This document shows positions 42,196 to 51,107 of a stretch of 64,000 nt of DNA, piece by piece. The position numbers and the translations under genes were made by a program. The stretch comes from Myxococcales bacterium. Its GTDB lineage: Bacteria > Myxococcota_A > Polyangia > Polyangiales > Polyangiaceae. The stretch covers positions 434,001 to 498,000 of the forward strand of contig JADJKB010000024.1 of NCBI GenBank assembly GCA_016706225.1, given 5' to 3'. The notes beneath the pieces were generated by a model. That model saw only the letters and a program-made list of their open reading frames with translations, was not told the origin of the DNA and made no database searches. Positions within the stretch are counted from its first letter, which is position 1. Each line of letters starts with the position of its first letter.

Positions 42196-44159
42196 GCGAG
42201 CCCAAACGTCGTCTGGGTGAGACCGTTCCAGCCGCCCATGTAAATCCGTACCGTGTAGTCCTTCTGGACGCCCGTCGTGTTGAAGTGGGAGATGTACTGG
42301 TAGTTGCTGCTCGCGTTCAACGCGGCGCGCACCAGTGTCGCGTTATCGTAGACAAACAGCCCGAAGAACGGATACGGGTCGGCAGTACACGAGCCGGAGC
42401 CGGGGTTCTGCGGGCAGGTGGGCCGGGTCTGCAAGAACGCCTCGGCTCGCAGCTCGACTCCGGCCGGCACGCGCGCGGCGTATTCCTCGATATAGAAGGT
42501 TCCCTCGGGCGTCCCAGACGAGGTGAGGACATGGTAGTCGTGAGCCGCGCGGCGCGCTGGACTGCCTCCGTGGACCCGCGACGAGGACTGGAGCACGAGG
42601 AGCGCATGGTATGCGTTCAGAAGGCCAGCGCCGTCGCGATCGTCCCAGCCATCGTGGAGATTGAGCGGCGTGTTGTCGAGATCCTGGTTCGCGCTCACCA
42701 TCAATCCGGGAACCATCACCTCCGGCCAGGACACCAGCGCCGAGTTCGCCTCGTGGAGCGAGGCTGCGACGCCAGCGACCTGCGGCGCCGCGGCGCTCGT
42801 CCCTCCGGATACTGTCACGGTCCAGAGGTCGTGACAGTATCCGGTGACATCCTCGGAGATGGCGGCGATGTGCGGCACCTCGAAGCCCGCGGTCCCGGTG
42901 GGGTTCCGCCATGACTTCGCCGGATCCGTCGTGACCGAGGCTCTGTTGCTGCTTCCCGGTGGAGACTCCAGCGCTCCGCCTGTGACGAGGCCGTTCCGGT
43001 GGTGGGACGCGACGTCGGCCGCCGAGTTGTTTCCGGCCACGCCGACCACAATCGGGTAGGGAGACACGCTGGCCTTGTAGTCGAACAAGAAGTCGAGGGC
43101 CGTCCCTGGGCCAGTCGAGTCCGTCGTCAGGATCACCCGAGCGCCGTTGGTGGTCGCCCAATTCAGCGCGCTCGAGATCGAGTCCGGACCGTTGGTCTGG
43201 CAACCACCGAAGTGGTTCGCGGCGATGGTCGAGGCTTCGTTCGCCATCCCAAGGATCCCGGATGACCGACGGATGATCCCGGCGACATATCGAGGGTGGG
43301 AGTGCTTTGCCCCCGCCGCGCAATGGCACTTCTTCTGGGCACCGAAGTCGTCCGCGCAGGACCCCGCGACCGCGCCGGTGAGGTTGGCCCACGAATCCGG
43401 GCGCGTCTGCTCGAACAACGCAACGGTTTGTCCGGTGCCGTCGTGCCCGAAGAGTCCGTCCAGGTAACTGTCGAGCGTGGTGTAGTAGTAGGTATCCGAC
43501 TGCGGCGTGAACCGCGTGGGCACGGGGTCGATCCGCCATACCTCCGGCCAGGCCCCGATCTGCTCGAAATCGGCGAGCTTCGCGCGCACACGGATGATGG
43601 GGATGCCGTACTCCTCGGGCGCGATCACGTCGGTCGCGATCTCGACGTCAGGCGAGGCTTGCAACTTCTTGGCGAGCGCAGCGGCGGCCGAGCGCATTCG
43701 GACCTCGCGCAACGACACTGCGACCGTCGCTGCCGAAGGCTCAGCGACCAGCCACTCCTTGTTGGGAGCGTCGCTCTCGTCGACGTAGAACCAAAGGTAG
43801 GCCTCGACCGGCTCCGCCGGTTTCTGTTCGAGCATCTCACGGAACGCCGGGTCGACGGAAGCGTGCCAGCCATGAAACGCCGCTCGATCGGCGTCGGCAA
43901 GCTGTGTGAATTCCACGGCCGCACCGGTCTTGGAATCGAGCGTGACAATCGTCGGCGCTTCGAGGCCTCCAGGCTTGCACAAGAGGCGCGTCACCGAAGC
44001 GCCGATGTACTCGAATCGGTGATGGTCTGTCACGAACACGCCGTTTAGACACGACGAGGGCGCTGTGGAGAGCAAGCCGTCAACGCCACCAGAAGTGGGG
44101 TCCGTTCCGTCAGGCGCACAAGCAATCAAGCCGTGCGAGAGCAGTGCGCTCAATGTCAA
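42180..44159 (-). CDS. Subtilisin-like (S8) exported protein with Glu at the usual catalytic Asp site
   Basis: A 659-residue protein with an N-terminal lipobox (LIAC). The S8 landmarks are the oxyanion Asn in VVGVAGNNS (~377), Ser in GGTSAAAP (~455), and His in HPRYVAGI (~288), where HGTHVAGI is normal. The Asp position (usually VAVIDTG) reads TVALFEQ, with Glu ~250. Activity is therefore uncertain. The C-terminal ~150 residues look beta-rich. It overlaps the Cys-rich lipoprotein gene, which may be its partner or substrate (inference). Confidence 0.75.
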   Translation of the reverse strand: MTLSALLSHGLIACAPDGTDPTSGGVDGLLSTAPSSCLNGVFVTDHHRFEYIGASVTRLLCKPGGLEAPTIVTLDSKTGAAVEFTQLADADRAAFHGWHASVDPAFREMLEQKPAEPVEAYLWFYVDESDAPNKEWLVAEPSAATVAVSLREVRMRSAAAALAKKLQASPDVEIATDVIAPEEYGIPIIRVRAKLADFEQIGAWPEVWRIDPVPTRFTPQSDTYYYTTLDSYLDGLFGHDGTGQTVALFEQTRPDSWANLTGAVAGSCADDFGAQKKCHCAAGAKHSHPRYVAGIIRRSSGILGMANEASTIAANHFGGCQTNGPDSISSALNWATTNGARVILTTDSTGPGTALDFLFDYKASVSPYPIVVGVAGNNSAADVASHHRNGLVTGGALESPPGSSNRASVTTDPAKSWRNPTGTAGFEVPHIAAISEDVTGYCHDLWTVTVSGGTSAAAPQVAGVAASLHEANSALVSWPEVMVPGLMVSANQDLDNTPLNLHDGWDDRDGAGLLNAYHALLVLQSSSRVHGGSPARRAAHDYHVLTSSGTPEGTFYIEEYAARVPAGVELRAEAFLQTRPTCPQNPGSGSCTADPYPFFGLFVYDNATLVRAALNASSNYQYISHFNTTGVQKDYTVRIYMGGWNGLTQTTFGLAWDSY

Positions 44160-44574
44160 AAGTTTGCCCGATGCCCGACCATGACTTCAAGGTGTCACTT
44201 TGTGTCTTCCGCGTCAACGAAGCCGCCCCGCCTTGTCGAGGTGTCCCCTTCTGACCCCGGCCCCAGGGCTACGCGCTACCTCGACCGTGCGAGAAGTATG
44301 GCGACGGTCCGGCCTAGGCGCGGTTTTGAACATGCGAGTCGGGCGATGCACGTCGACGACATCGAAGGCCAGCGAGTTCCTCGACTCGCGTTTGATCGGT
44401 GGGCGCGGATCCTGGGCTGCGCGCGCGTCTCGCGTGCGACGCCAAGCCTGGAAACGATCGTCGAAATCCGCGGCGATTTGATCATGCCGTTCAGCAGCGT
44501 CCGGAGCGGGATTCCCGCTGCGCGGGCCCGGTGGGATGCACGATCGAAGCGCCGCGGTTCCGCTTGATCGCTTC
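44160..44574. other. Spacer with no recognisable gene
   Basis: This 415-base stretch lies between the subtilase-like start and direct repeat B. Open frames cross it on both strands but none has a recognisable motif or a good start. It should hold the promoter for the leftward pair and the right-hand edge of the inserted block. Confidence 0.6.
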
Positions 44575-44810
44575 CGCTGCCGGCGGGCAGCCCCGCCATC
44601 GACATTGGCAAGGGGTGTCCCGAGCTCGATCAGCGAGGCAAACCCCGGGTCGGCGCCTGCGACTCCGGCGCGTACGAGTATCAACCCTGAGCGGCGCGGG
44701 TGGCGCAAGAACAGCAGGCGGAGACCGAGCGCACGCCTACCGAGCCCGCGCCGAGTGTGGGACACTCGAACTCGCCGTGCCCTCGCAGGTCGTCACCGGG
44801 TTTCTGGCGC
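44575..44810 (+). repeat. 236-bp direct repeat, copy B
   Basis: Matches 40380-40615 with three substitutions. It contains a headless copy of the last 38 codons of the beta-helix gene (stop at 44688-44690), then the spacer and the start of the intact HExxH gene. The 3' fragment of the beta-helix gene here is a pseudogene by construction. Confidence 0.95.
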
Positions 44811-46045
44811 TCCCGCGCAGTGGCGAACGCACGCTCCCGGCGCTCGAGAGCAAGCTCGATCTGTTGCTGCTCCAGACCCTGCTCACTCTTCCGGCGGAGC
44901 GCGTGCACAAGCACGTTCGGGCGCACACCAGGCTGCGAGTTTGGCTCGAAGCCGTCGCCAAGAGTCCGGCGCGCTCGGCGCTGCGCGCTGCGCTGCGTTC
45001 GGTGGACGTGCGGGCGCCCTTGCTTGCCATCCGCAGCGGTGCGCTGCCGCCGTACCTGGCCCTCGAGACCGCGATCCCCTCGCTCTTGACGTCGTTCGCC
45101 AGCGAGCTCACCGGAGGGCAGCGAGTGGACGACGTGCTCTGGGACGTCCCGTTCTCGCAGCTCTTCGACGTCGCCGGCGAGCGCGCGCTGTCGTTCGACG
45201 CGCCGACGCAGGGCATCTACTTCGACGGCACCGCGGCCGAGCTGCGCACGGCCTCGGGCGCCACCCTGTGCCTCGCGCGCGGGCTCGAGCCGGAGCTGCC
45301 AGAAGGCGTGCGACTCGAACACGCCTACCATCGCCTACGCGAAGGCGAACTGACGCGGCTGGCCCTCGCCGATGGCAACCCGCTCTCGATGTTGGAGGAG
45401 CACCCGGACAAGAGTGGGAATCGCACCGATCTCGGGGGGAGCTCGGTCGAAGCCTGGCAGAATGCGCTGAACGAGGCGCTCGGGCTGGTCGAGCTCACGT
45501 TGCCGGCGCTGCGCGCCGAGATCGGTGCGTCGCTGCAGTGCATCGTGCCGGTCGGCTTCGAGCCCGAGCGACACCTGTCCGCGTCGTACCGCGAGGCGCC
45601 GGGTCTCGTGTACATGACGCTGCACCCGTCCGCGCTCACGCTGGCCGAAGCGATCATCCACGAGACTCAACATGGCAAGCTGAACGTGCTGCGCTGGTTC
45701 GACCCGGTGCTGGTCAACGGCGACTCGACCTGGACGAAGTCGCCGGTCCGGCCGGACCTGCGTCCGCTCGCTGGTGTGCTCCTGGCCGTGCACGCGTTCG
45801 TGCCCGTCGCGGCGTTCCACCTACGCTTGGCCGAGCTCGACCATCCGCTGACCCGGACGCCGGCCTTCGTGCGCCGGCGCGACGAAGTGATCACCGCCAA
45901 CCAGCGTGGTCTCGCCACTCTGCGCGAGCTCGGCCAGCCCACGCAGATCGGCGCGCAGGTAGTCGATGCGCTCGAAGACCTGCTGCGCGTCGTCAGCGCG
46001 GCGGCGCCGCCGCATGATCCAAACGCGGTGGGGGAGCTGGGTTAG
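44777..46045 (+). CDS. HExxH-type protein, likely peptide beta-hydroxylase family
   Basis: A 422-residue soluble protein. AEAIIHETQHGKLN (HETQH at ~295-299) followed by SPVRPDLRPLAGVLLAVHAFVPVAAF matches the block order of the HExxH proteins annotated as putative peptide-modification enzymes, some described as 2-oxoglutarate-dependent peptide beta-hydroxylases. The GTG at 44777 lies inside direct repeat B and has no strong ribosome-binding site; the true start could differ by a few codons. It converges with the DUF350 gene, nine bases away. It opens a locus with four more oxygenases. Confidence 0.7.
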   Translation: MPSQVVTGFLALPRSGERTLPALESKLDLLLLQTLLTLPAERVHKHVRAHTRLRVWLEAVAKSPARSALRAALRSVDVRAPLLAIRSGALPPYLALETAIPSLLTSFASELTGGQRVDDVLWDVPFSQLFDVAGERALSFDAPTQGIYFDGTAAELRTASGATLCLARGLEPELPEGVRLEHAYHRLREGELTRLALADGNPLSMLEEHPDKSGNRTDLGGSSVEAWQNALNEALGLVELTLPALRAEIGASLQCIVPVGFEPERHLSASYREAPGLVYMTLHPSALTLAEAIIHETQHGKLNVLRWFDPVLVNGDSTWTKSPVRPDLRPLAGVLLAVHAFVPVAAFHLRLAELDHPLTRTPAFVRRRDEVITANQRGLATLRELGQPTQIGAQVVDALEDLLRVVSAAAPPHDPNAVGELG

Positions 46046-46053
46046 TACGGCTC

Positions 46054-46911
46054 TCAGCCGATGCGCAAGATCGCGAACGCCGTCGCGACGTAGGCCATGG
46101 CTTCGATGGCGCCCATGCCGACGTTCTTGTCGCGAGCGATCTCGGTGTCGAGGGTGCCGCCCCGCAGCGAGAAGGAGCCGAGCAAGATGGTCTGCACGAT
46201 GAGCTGTCGCACCACGTAGAGGCCAGCACCCCAGGAGAGTGCCTTGGCGTAGGACAAGAGCGAGTCGCCCCAGCCTGTGAACGTACCCTCGACGGCTTGG
46301 CCCACGATGATGGCCACAGCGATGGTGAGGCCGGCGTAGCTGAGCGCCGCGGCCACGTTTCCAGACTGTATTTCGGCGGAGTCGTCGTACTTCGTCAACA
46401 GGCGGAACAGCAGCACCAAGATGTGCAACGTGATCTGCGCCAACGCAAAGAACACCAGGGACAGCCCCAAGGTCCTCAGGTCGCTGCCGGCGACCGCGCG
46501 GGCGACGATGATGCCAGTGGCCAGCGAGTGCGCGCCGCCGGCGATGCCGGCTGCCACGTTGCCCGCCTCGATTTCGGCGTTCATGCGCGACTTGAGCAGC
46601 ACACGCACGCCGGCGCGGGAGCTCACGAAGAACAGGAGCATGGCCGCCGCGCCGAAGGTCGAGACCCACAGTGCGTCCGCACGCCAGCTCTTCTCTTCCA
46701 TGCTGCCGGTGGCAATGTTGGCGGCGATCAGGAAGATCCCGAACACGTCTCCGCCATGCAGGAGCGCACGAGCAGCGTTGCCCTGCTCCAGGTCGGCCTT
46801 CAGCGTCTGCTTCGGGGACAACAAACGCAGGCCGAGCTGGAACAGGAGTAGCAGGACGAGCGTCGCGCCGAGCACGAAGGCGAGGCGGTAGAGCGGGCTG
46901 TCGGGGTTCAT
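46054..46911 (-). CDS. Tandem DUF350 (YjfL-like) membrane protein
   Basis: A 285-residue protein with about eight hydrophobic spans forming two copies of a DUF350 unit, each marked by an AEIxxGNVAA segment (AEIEAGNVAAGIAGGAHSLATGIIVA and AEIQSGNVAAALSYAGLTIAVAIIVG). In E. coli, a DUF350 gene (yjfL) sits beside a glutathionylspermidine-synthase-like gene (yjfC), and such a ligase is encoded here at 48952. This supports a shared, still undefined pathway. It diverges from the Rieske gene with 78 bases between starts. Confidence 0.85.
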   Translation of the reverse strand: MNPDSPLYRLAFVLGATLVLLLLFQLGLRLLSPKQTLKADLEQGNAARALLHGGDVFGIFLIAANIATGSMEEKSWRADALWVSTFGAAAMLLFFVSSRAGVRVLLKSRMNAEIEAGNVAAGIAGGAHSLATGIIVARAVAGSDLRTLGLSLVFFALAQITLHILVLLFRLLTKYDDSAEIQSGNVAAALSYAGLTIAVAIIVGQAVEGTFTGWGDSLLSYAKALSWGAGLYVVRQLIVQTILLGSFSLRGGTLDTEIARDKNVGMGAIEAMAYVATAFAILRIG

Positions 46912-46989
46912 GGCACCGCGAGGCTATCACGGCTCGCGCAGCGCCTTGACTCTCGTCTGCGGGACGGATGATGCTTCTCCCGGAGCCTC

Positions 46990-48147
46990 GTGACTCGTTT
47001 CCCGCTCTCGGCGACCGAGCTCCGCTCGGTGCTCGCGCCCCTGGGGCAAGCCGAGCTGTTGCCCAAGGCTGCCTACCTGGACGGCAGCGTATTCGAGCTG
47101 GAGCGGACGCTGCTGTTCGATCGTGCGTGGTTGCAGGTCTGCCGCAGCGAAGAGGTCGAGGCGCCCGGGTCGTTCGTGCTCGCGCCGGTCACGCCGGAGG
47201 GCATCTTGGTCACGCGAGGCGCCGATCTCGGTCTCTACGCTCACTTCAACGTGTGTCGTCATCGTGGCGCACTCTTGACCCGCGAGCCCGTCGGGCGCTG
47301 CGAAGCGTTTGTGTGCCCCTACCACGGCTGGCGTTACGAGCTCAGCGGTCGGCTCTCGAGCGCCCCGGGGACCGACGCCCTCGACGGTTTCCGGACCGCC
47401 GAGCACGGGCTCAGCTGCGTGCGCGTCGCAGAGTGGAAGGGCAACGTGTTCGTCAATCTGTGGTCCGAGGCGGCGCCCCTCGCGGACGCACTCGCTCCAG
47501 TCCCGGCACACCTCGATCGCCTGCACGTAGGCCAGCTGCGGCTCGGCCGCCGGGTGGAGCATGACGTGTCTGCGAACTGGAAGCTGCTGATCGAGAACTT
47601 CCAAGAGTCGCATCATTTCTCCCGTGTGCACGCCTCGCTCGAGCGCTGGACACCGTGCGAGCGCTCTTCGAGCTTCGTGGCGGACGGCGCCTGGCTCGGC
47701 GGCACGATGGAGCTCGTCGACGAAGCCGAGACGGTGTCGATGGACGGACGCCGGCACGAGCGCCCGCTGCTCGGTGGAACCAGCGAGGTCGATCGCCGAA
47801 GGGTCTACGACTACTTCTGCTGGCCGAACCTGCTCCTCAGCGCACAGCCGGACTATCTGTTGAGTTATCGTGTCTGGCCGCTGTCGCCGGAGAAGAGCAG
47901 AGTCATCGCCGACGTGCTGTTTCACCCTGCGGCCTTCGTGGACGGTTTCGAGCCCCGGGACGTGTACGAGTTCTGGGACATCACGAACCGCGAAGACCGC
48001 GAGATCTGCGAGAGCCAGCAGCTCGGCCTTGCCTCGCGCGGTTACACCCGAGGTCGTTACGCATCGAGTGAAGACGGGACTCACGCTTTTGATGGCCGCG
48101 TCGCGAGCTTCTACCTGGACCACCTCGAAGCGAAGGCGGACCCATGA
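46990..48147 (+). CDS. Rieske-type non-heme iron oxygenase, alpha subunit
   Basis: A 385-residue ring-hydroxylase-type oxygenase. The Rieske 2Fe-2S site is C89-R-H91 and C109-P-Y-H112. The mononuclear iron site is in NWKLLIENFQESHHFSRVH (~197-215), with the downstream Asp in EDREIC. Relatives include choline and glycine-betaine oxygenases, so a quaternary amine or amino-acid substrate is plausible, but no reductase gene is nearby. GTG at 46990 has CGGAG close upstream. The stop overlaps the next ATG (ATGA), coupling it to the 2OG-type oxygenase. Confidence 0.85.
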   Translation: MTRFPLSATELRSVLAPLGQAELLPKAAYLDGSVFELERTLLFDRAWLQVCRSEEVEAPGSFVLAPVTPEGILVTRGADLGLYAHFNVCRHRGALLTREPVGRCEAFVCPYHGWRYELSGRLSSAPGTDALDGFRTAEHGLSCVRVAEWKGNVFVNLWSEAAPLADALAPVPAHLDRLHVGQLRLGRRVEHDVSANWKLLIENFQESHHFSRVHASLERWTPCERSSSFVADGAWLGGTMELVDEAETVSMDGRRHERPLLGGTSEVDRRRVYDYFCWPNLLLSAQPDYLLSYRVWPLSPEKSRVIADVLFHPAAFVDGFEPRDVYEFWDITNREDREICESQQLGLASRGYTRGRYASSEDGTHAFDGRVASFYLDHLEAKADP

Positions 48148-48983
48148 GTCAGCTGTGGGGCATCCTGGGCCAACCGTTCCTCGATCTGGAGCCCTACGTC
48201 GACCAGGGAAAGCTCGCCGAGCTCGACGACGAGATCTGTCTGGGTCTGCCCCAGGTCGAGGTCGGCTACACCGGAGGTAGCCTCAAGTGGATGGGCGTGG
48301 CGGCGCCCTGGGTGCTCGACGATCCGTACGAAGATCTCGGCTGGGTGATCGAACGCATGAGCCGGCAAGAGCGCGAGACCCTCGTCTCGCTCGCCGACGA
48401 CCCCAACGCCTACGACCCCGAGCGCCTCATGAGCCTCAGCTTTGGCGACGAGACGGACCATCCGCTGTCCCAGCGACAGGTGCGCTGGCTCGAGTACAGG
48501 TACGGCGTGTATTTTCCCTGGAAGGTGGTCTACCACCTGCTCGAGAACTTTCGCTGGGAGGACAACCAGAGCGGGCGTGGCAAGCAGTGGGACCCAGAGG
48601 CGCTGCGCTTTTTCCCGAAGACCGTGGCGTTCGTCAAGTCGCTGCCCTTCACGGAGATCGGCCGCTGCCTGATCTTCGGTCTGTTGCCGAACGACCACGC
48701 CACCGTGCACCGCGACAGCGAGCCCGGCACGAGTGTGGGGGTCGCCCAGTGTGTCAACGTCTGTCCGCGCGGCGACAAACGCTTCTTTTTGATCGACCCC
48801 GAGGGCGAGCGGCAGACCTTCGTCGACTCGCGTGTGTACTGGTTCAACGACATGGACTACCACGGCGTCGAGTCGGATCCGTACTTCCGTTACTCGATTC
48901 GCATCGACGGTAAGCTCGATGCTGCGTTCGTGAAACGAGTGAGCCGCGAGGTCAGGGCTTCTTCACCAGTGTCGCCACGCTGA
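48144..48983 (+). CDS. 2OG-Fe(II)-type oxygenase, paralogue 1
   Basis: A 279-residue protein. VHRDSEPG supplies H189-x-D191 and DYHGVESDPYFRYSIRI supplies H240 plus the 2-oxoglutarate Arg, giving the HxD...H...R facial-triad pattern. The N-terminus GQPFLDLEP, followed by EICLGLPQVEVGYTGGS, is shared with the protein at 50283. The exact family is not recognised. The start overlaps the Rieske stop; the 3' end overlaps the convergent ATP-grasp gene by 32 bases. Likely hydroxylates the locus's unknown substrate. Confidence 0.75.
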   Translation: MSQLWGILGQPFLDLEPYVDQGKLAELDDEICLGLPQVEVGYTGGSLKWMGVAAPWVLDDPYEDLGWVIERMSRQERETLVSLADDPNAYDPERLMSLSFGDETDHPLSQRQVRWLEYRYGVYFPWKVVYHLLENFRWEDNQSGRGKQWDPEALRFFPKTVAFVKSLPFTEIGRCLIFGLLPNDHATVHRDSEPGTSVGVAQCVNVCPRGDKRFFLIDPEGERQTFVDSRVYWFNDMDYHGVESDPYFRYSIRIDGKLDAAFVKRVSREVRASSPVSPR

Positions 48984-50208
48984 GCGCCTCGTCCGTGGTC
49001 GCGCCCTTGTGCTTGCGCGAGTAGATACCCGCGGCGCAGCCGGCGATCACGTAGACGCCGTAGTTCACGACCTCACCGTCGGCGTTTGCCCGCGCTTCGA
49101 AGTAACGCTGAGCCACCCAGTGCCCGGGGCGCGCGTGAGCGAGGCACTTCTCCCAGTCGGCCGCCGGCGCGAGCTTGCCGATGATCACCTCTTCCCCTTC
49201 GGAGCCGTAGTCACTCTTGAGGACCCAGTCGTCCTTCTGGGTGACCAGCACAGCGGACTCGAGGATCTCCAGGCGGAAAGTCGCTGGAATGTGGCGGCGA
49301 ATCACCTCTTGTGCGGCCGGACCGAAGCGGTGGATGTGCTCCCACATGAAGGCCATGCTGCGTTTGTTCTGCGGCAGCACGGCACCGAAGGGGTTCACGA
49401 TGCACAGCTTGCCGCCGAGCGCGGCCGCCAGGGCGATGCCCATGGGCTCCCGGAGCGGTTCCACGTCGGGCACGTTTTCGTCGTCCCACGCGCTCACCCG
49501 TTCGCCCCACCAGTCGGTCTTGTAGTGACGGAGCATGACGCTGAAGCGCACGTCGAACAGGCAGGCGTGCCCCTGGGCGTCGAGGGTCAGGTTGTAGGGC
49601 GAGCCGAGCACCACACCCCAGCCGCGCTCCTCGAACCAACGCTTGAACAAACGGATGACACCGAGGTCTTCGGTGAACTCCGTCGGGTAGACGAGCCCGG
49701 CAACGCGCGGGTGGTCGTCACCGAGCACGTGTCGTGCGAGCCCCTCGACCATTTCGCAGTAGGTCGCAGCGAGCGCCGCGTTGGGGTCCAGCGTGTCCGG
49801 GTATTGCGGGTGGACCACCTGGTTGAGCACGACTGCCTCGGCCTCCCCCGTGGGGGTGTCGCTGTTCAGCTCCGCGAAGGCGTAACCCTCGTCGGTCTCG
49901 AACACGTCAGCACGCGCGAGTCCGTGCCACATGGGGCGCGATGACTCCCACATTGCCTTCTGGAACGGGGTCAGGCCGAAGAACGAGTCGAGCAGGTCCG
50001 GATTGTCCGCGCACATTTGGCACACGTCGTTGTAGACGCCGGCAACCTGCTCGGTAGCGCGGTACAGGGCGGCCAGCTCCTGCGACGACAGCAGCACTGG
50101 TTTCGCGCCGAAGCGCGGCTTACCGCGGAGCCAGGGATCGGTGACGATGCCGGACTCCGCCACTCGCGCGGCGAAGTCGTCGTAGCTCGGAGAGGAAGCG
50201 TCGCTCAT
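48952..50208 (-). CDS. ATP-grasp ligase, glutathionylspermidine-synthase-like (YjfC type)
   Basis: A 418-residue enzyme. FAELNSDTPTGEAEA, NPFGAVLPQNKRSMAFMWE and WVLKSDYGSEGEEVIIG are landmarks of the glutathionylspermidine-synthase fold of ATP-grasp ligases, which join a carboxylate to an amine using ATP. There is no amidase domain. E. coli YjfC is a stand-alone relative linked with DUF350 proteins. Here it lies between two 2OG-type oxygenase genes, diverging from the second across 74 bases. It is the most informative hint that the locus makes or modifies an amide-linked compound or peptide. Confidence 0.85.
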   Translation of the reverse strand: MSDASSPSYDDFAARVAESGIVTDPWLRGKPRFGAKPVLLSSQELAALYRATEQVAGVYNDVCQMCADNPDLLDSFFGLTPFQKAMWESSRPMWHGLARADVFETDEGYAFAELNSDTPTGEAEAVVLNQVVHPQYPDTLDPNAALAATYCEMVEGLARHVLGDDHPRVAGLVYPTEFTEDLGVIRLFKRWFEERGWGVVLGSPYNLTLDAQGHACLFDVRFSVMLRHYKTDWWGERVSAWDDENVPDVEPLREPMGIALAAALGGKLCIVNPFGAVLPQNKRSMAFMWEHIHRFGPAAQEVIRRHIPATFRLEILESAVLVTQKDDWVLKSDYGSEGEEVIIGKLAPAADWEKCLAHARPGHWVAQRYFEARANADGEVVNYGVYVIAGCAAGIYSRKHKGATTDEALSVATLVKKP

Positions 50209-50282
50209 GGCTCACTCACGAGCCTAACTCACGCGAAAGCCTTTGAGCACGACGGACGCCCGGGTTAGGCTCGAGCGCTCAG

Positions 50283-51107
50283 GTGATTCACGGCATTTGG
50301 GGGCAGCCCTACATCGACCTCGAGCCGGTCTTGGACTTGTCCGAGCTCGATGCCATCCACGACGAGGTGTGCCTCGGGCTTGCTCAGGTGCCGGTCAGCT
50401 ACACGGGTGGCAGCCACCGCTCCATGGGCATCATGCCACCGTCCCTGGCAGACAGCGCGATCGTCGACTACGGGGCCGTGCTCCGGGGACTCTCGGCCAG
50501 CGCGCGCGCGGTTTTTTTGGCGTTGGCGGACGACCCCATCGCTGCGCGCGGTGAGGACGCGCTGGAGTTCGGGGAAGAGCGAGCGCGGACCTTGTCGCGG
50601 CGCCAACAGTCGTGGCTCGAGTACCGCCACGGCGTCTATTTCCCGTGGAAGGTCTACTACGAGATGATTCCGAATCACTATTGGGACCAGAAGAGCAGCG
50701 CCGACGGCAAGGCGTTCACCCGCGAAGCGCGCACGTTTTTTCCCAAGACCATTGCCTTCGTCGAGGCCTTGCCCTTCACGCAGATCGGGCGCTGCAACGT
50801 CATGGGACTTCGCTCGCACGACCACGGCACGGTGCACCTGGACGGAGATCCGAAACAAAAACCCACGGTCGACCACTTCATCAGTTTCTGCCCGGCCGGC
50901 GACAAACGCCTGTTTTTGTGGGATGAGGACCGGAAGGAGAAACTCTTCATCGAGCGTCGTGCGTTCTGGTTCAACGACAGCGACTACCACGGTGTGGAAA
51001 GCTCACCGGTTTTCCGCTATTCGATCCGAGTCGATGGCGTGTTCGAACCGGCCTTTCTGCGCGCGCTCCAGAGTCGCCAACCCGAGCTGATGCAAGGTAC
51101 AGAGTGA
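50283..51107 (+). CDS. 2OG-Fe(II)-type oxygenase, paralogue 2
   Basis: A 274-residue paralogue of the protein at 48144: the same opening GQPYIDLEP, EVCLGLAQVPVSYTGGS, and the facial triad in VHLDGDP (H185, D187) and DYHGVESSPVFRYSIRV (H236 and Arg). The GTG at 50283 has no clear ribosome-binding site. The stop overlaps the next GTG (GTGA), coupling it to the membrane protein at 51104. Two similar enzymes in one locus suggest two hydroxylation steps or two positions on one substrate. Confidence 0.75.
   Translation: MIHGIWGQPYIDLEPVLDLSELDAIHDEVCLGLAQVPVSYTGGSHRSMGIMPPSLADSAIVDYGAVLRGLSASARAVFLALADDPIAARGEDALEFGEERARTLSRRQQSWLEYRHGVYFPWKVYYEMIPNHYWDQKSSADGKAFTREARTFFPKTIAFVEALPFTQIGRCNVMGLRSHDHGTVHLDGDPKQKPTVDHFISFCPAGDKRLFLWDEDRKEKLFIERRAFWFNDSDYHGVESSPVFRYSIRVDGVFEPAFLRALQSRQPELMQGTE

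Noticed and set aside
44133..44567. Possible gene in the spacer before repeat B
   Set aside because: Open frames on both strands but no motif, no good start, and composition unlike neighbouring genes.
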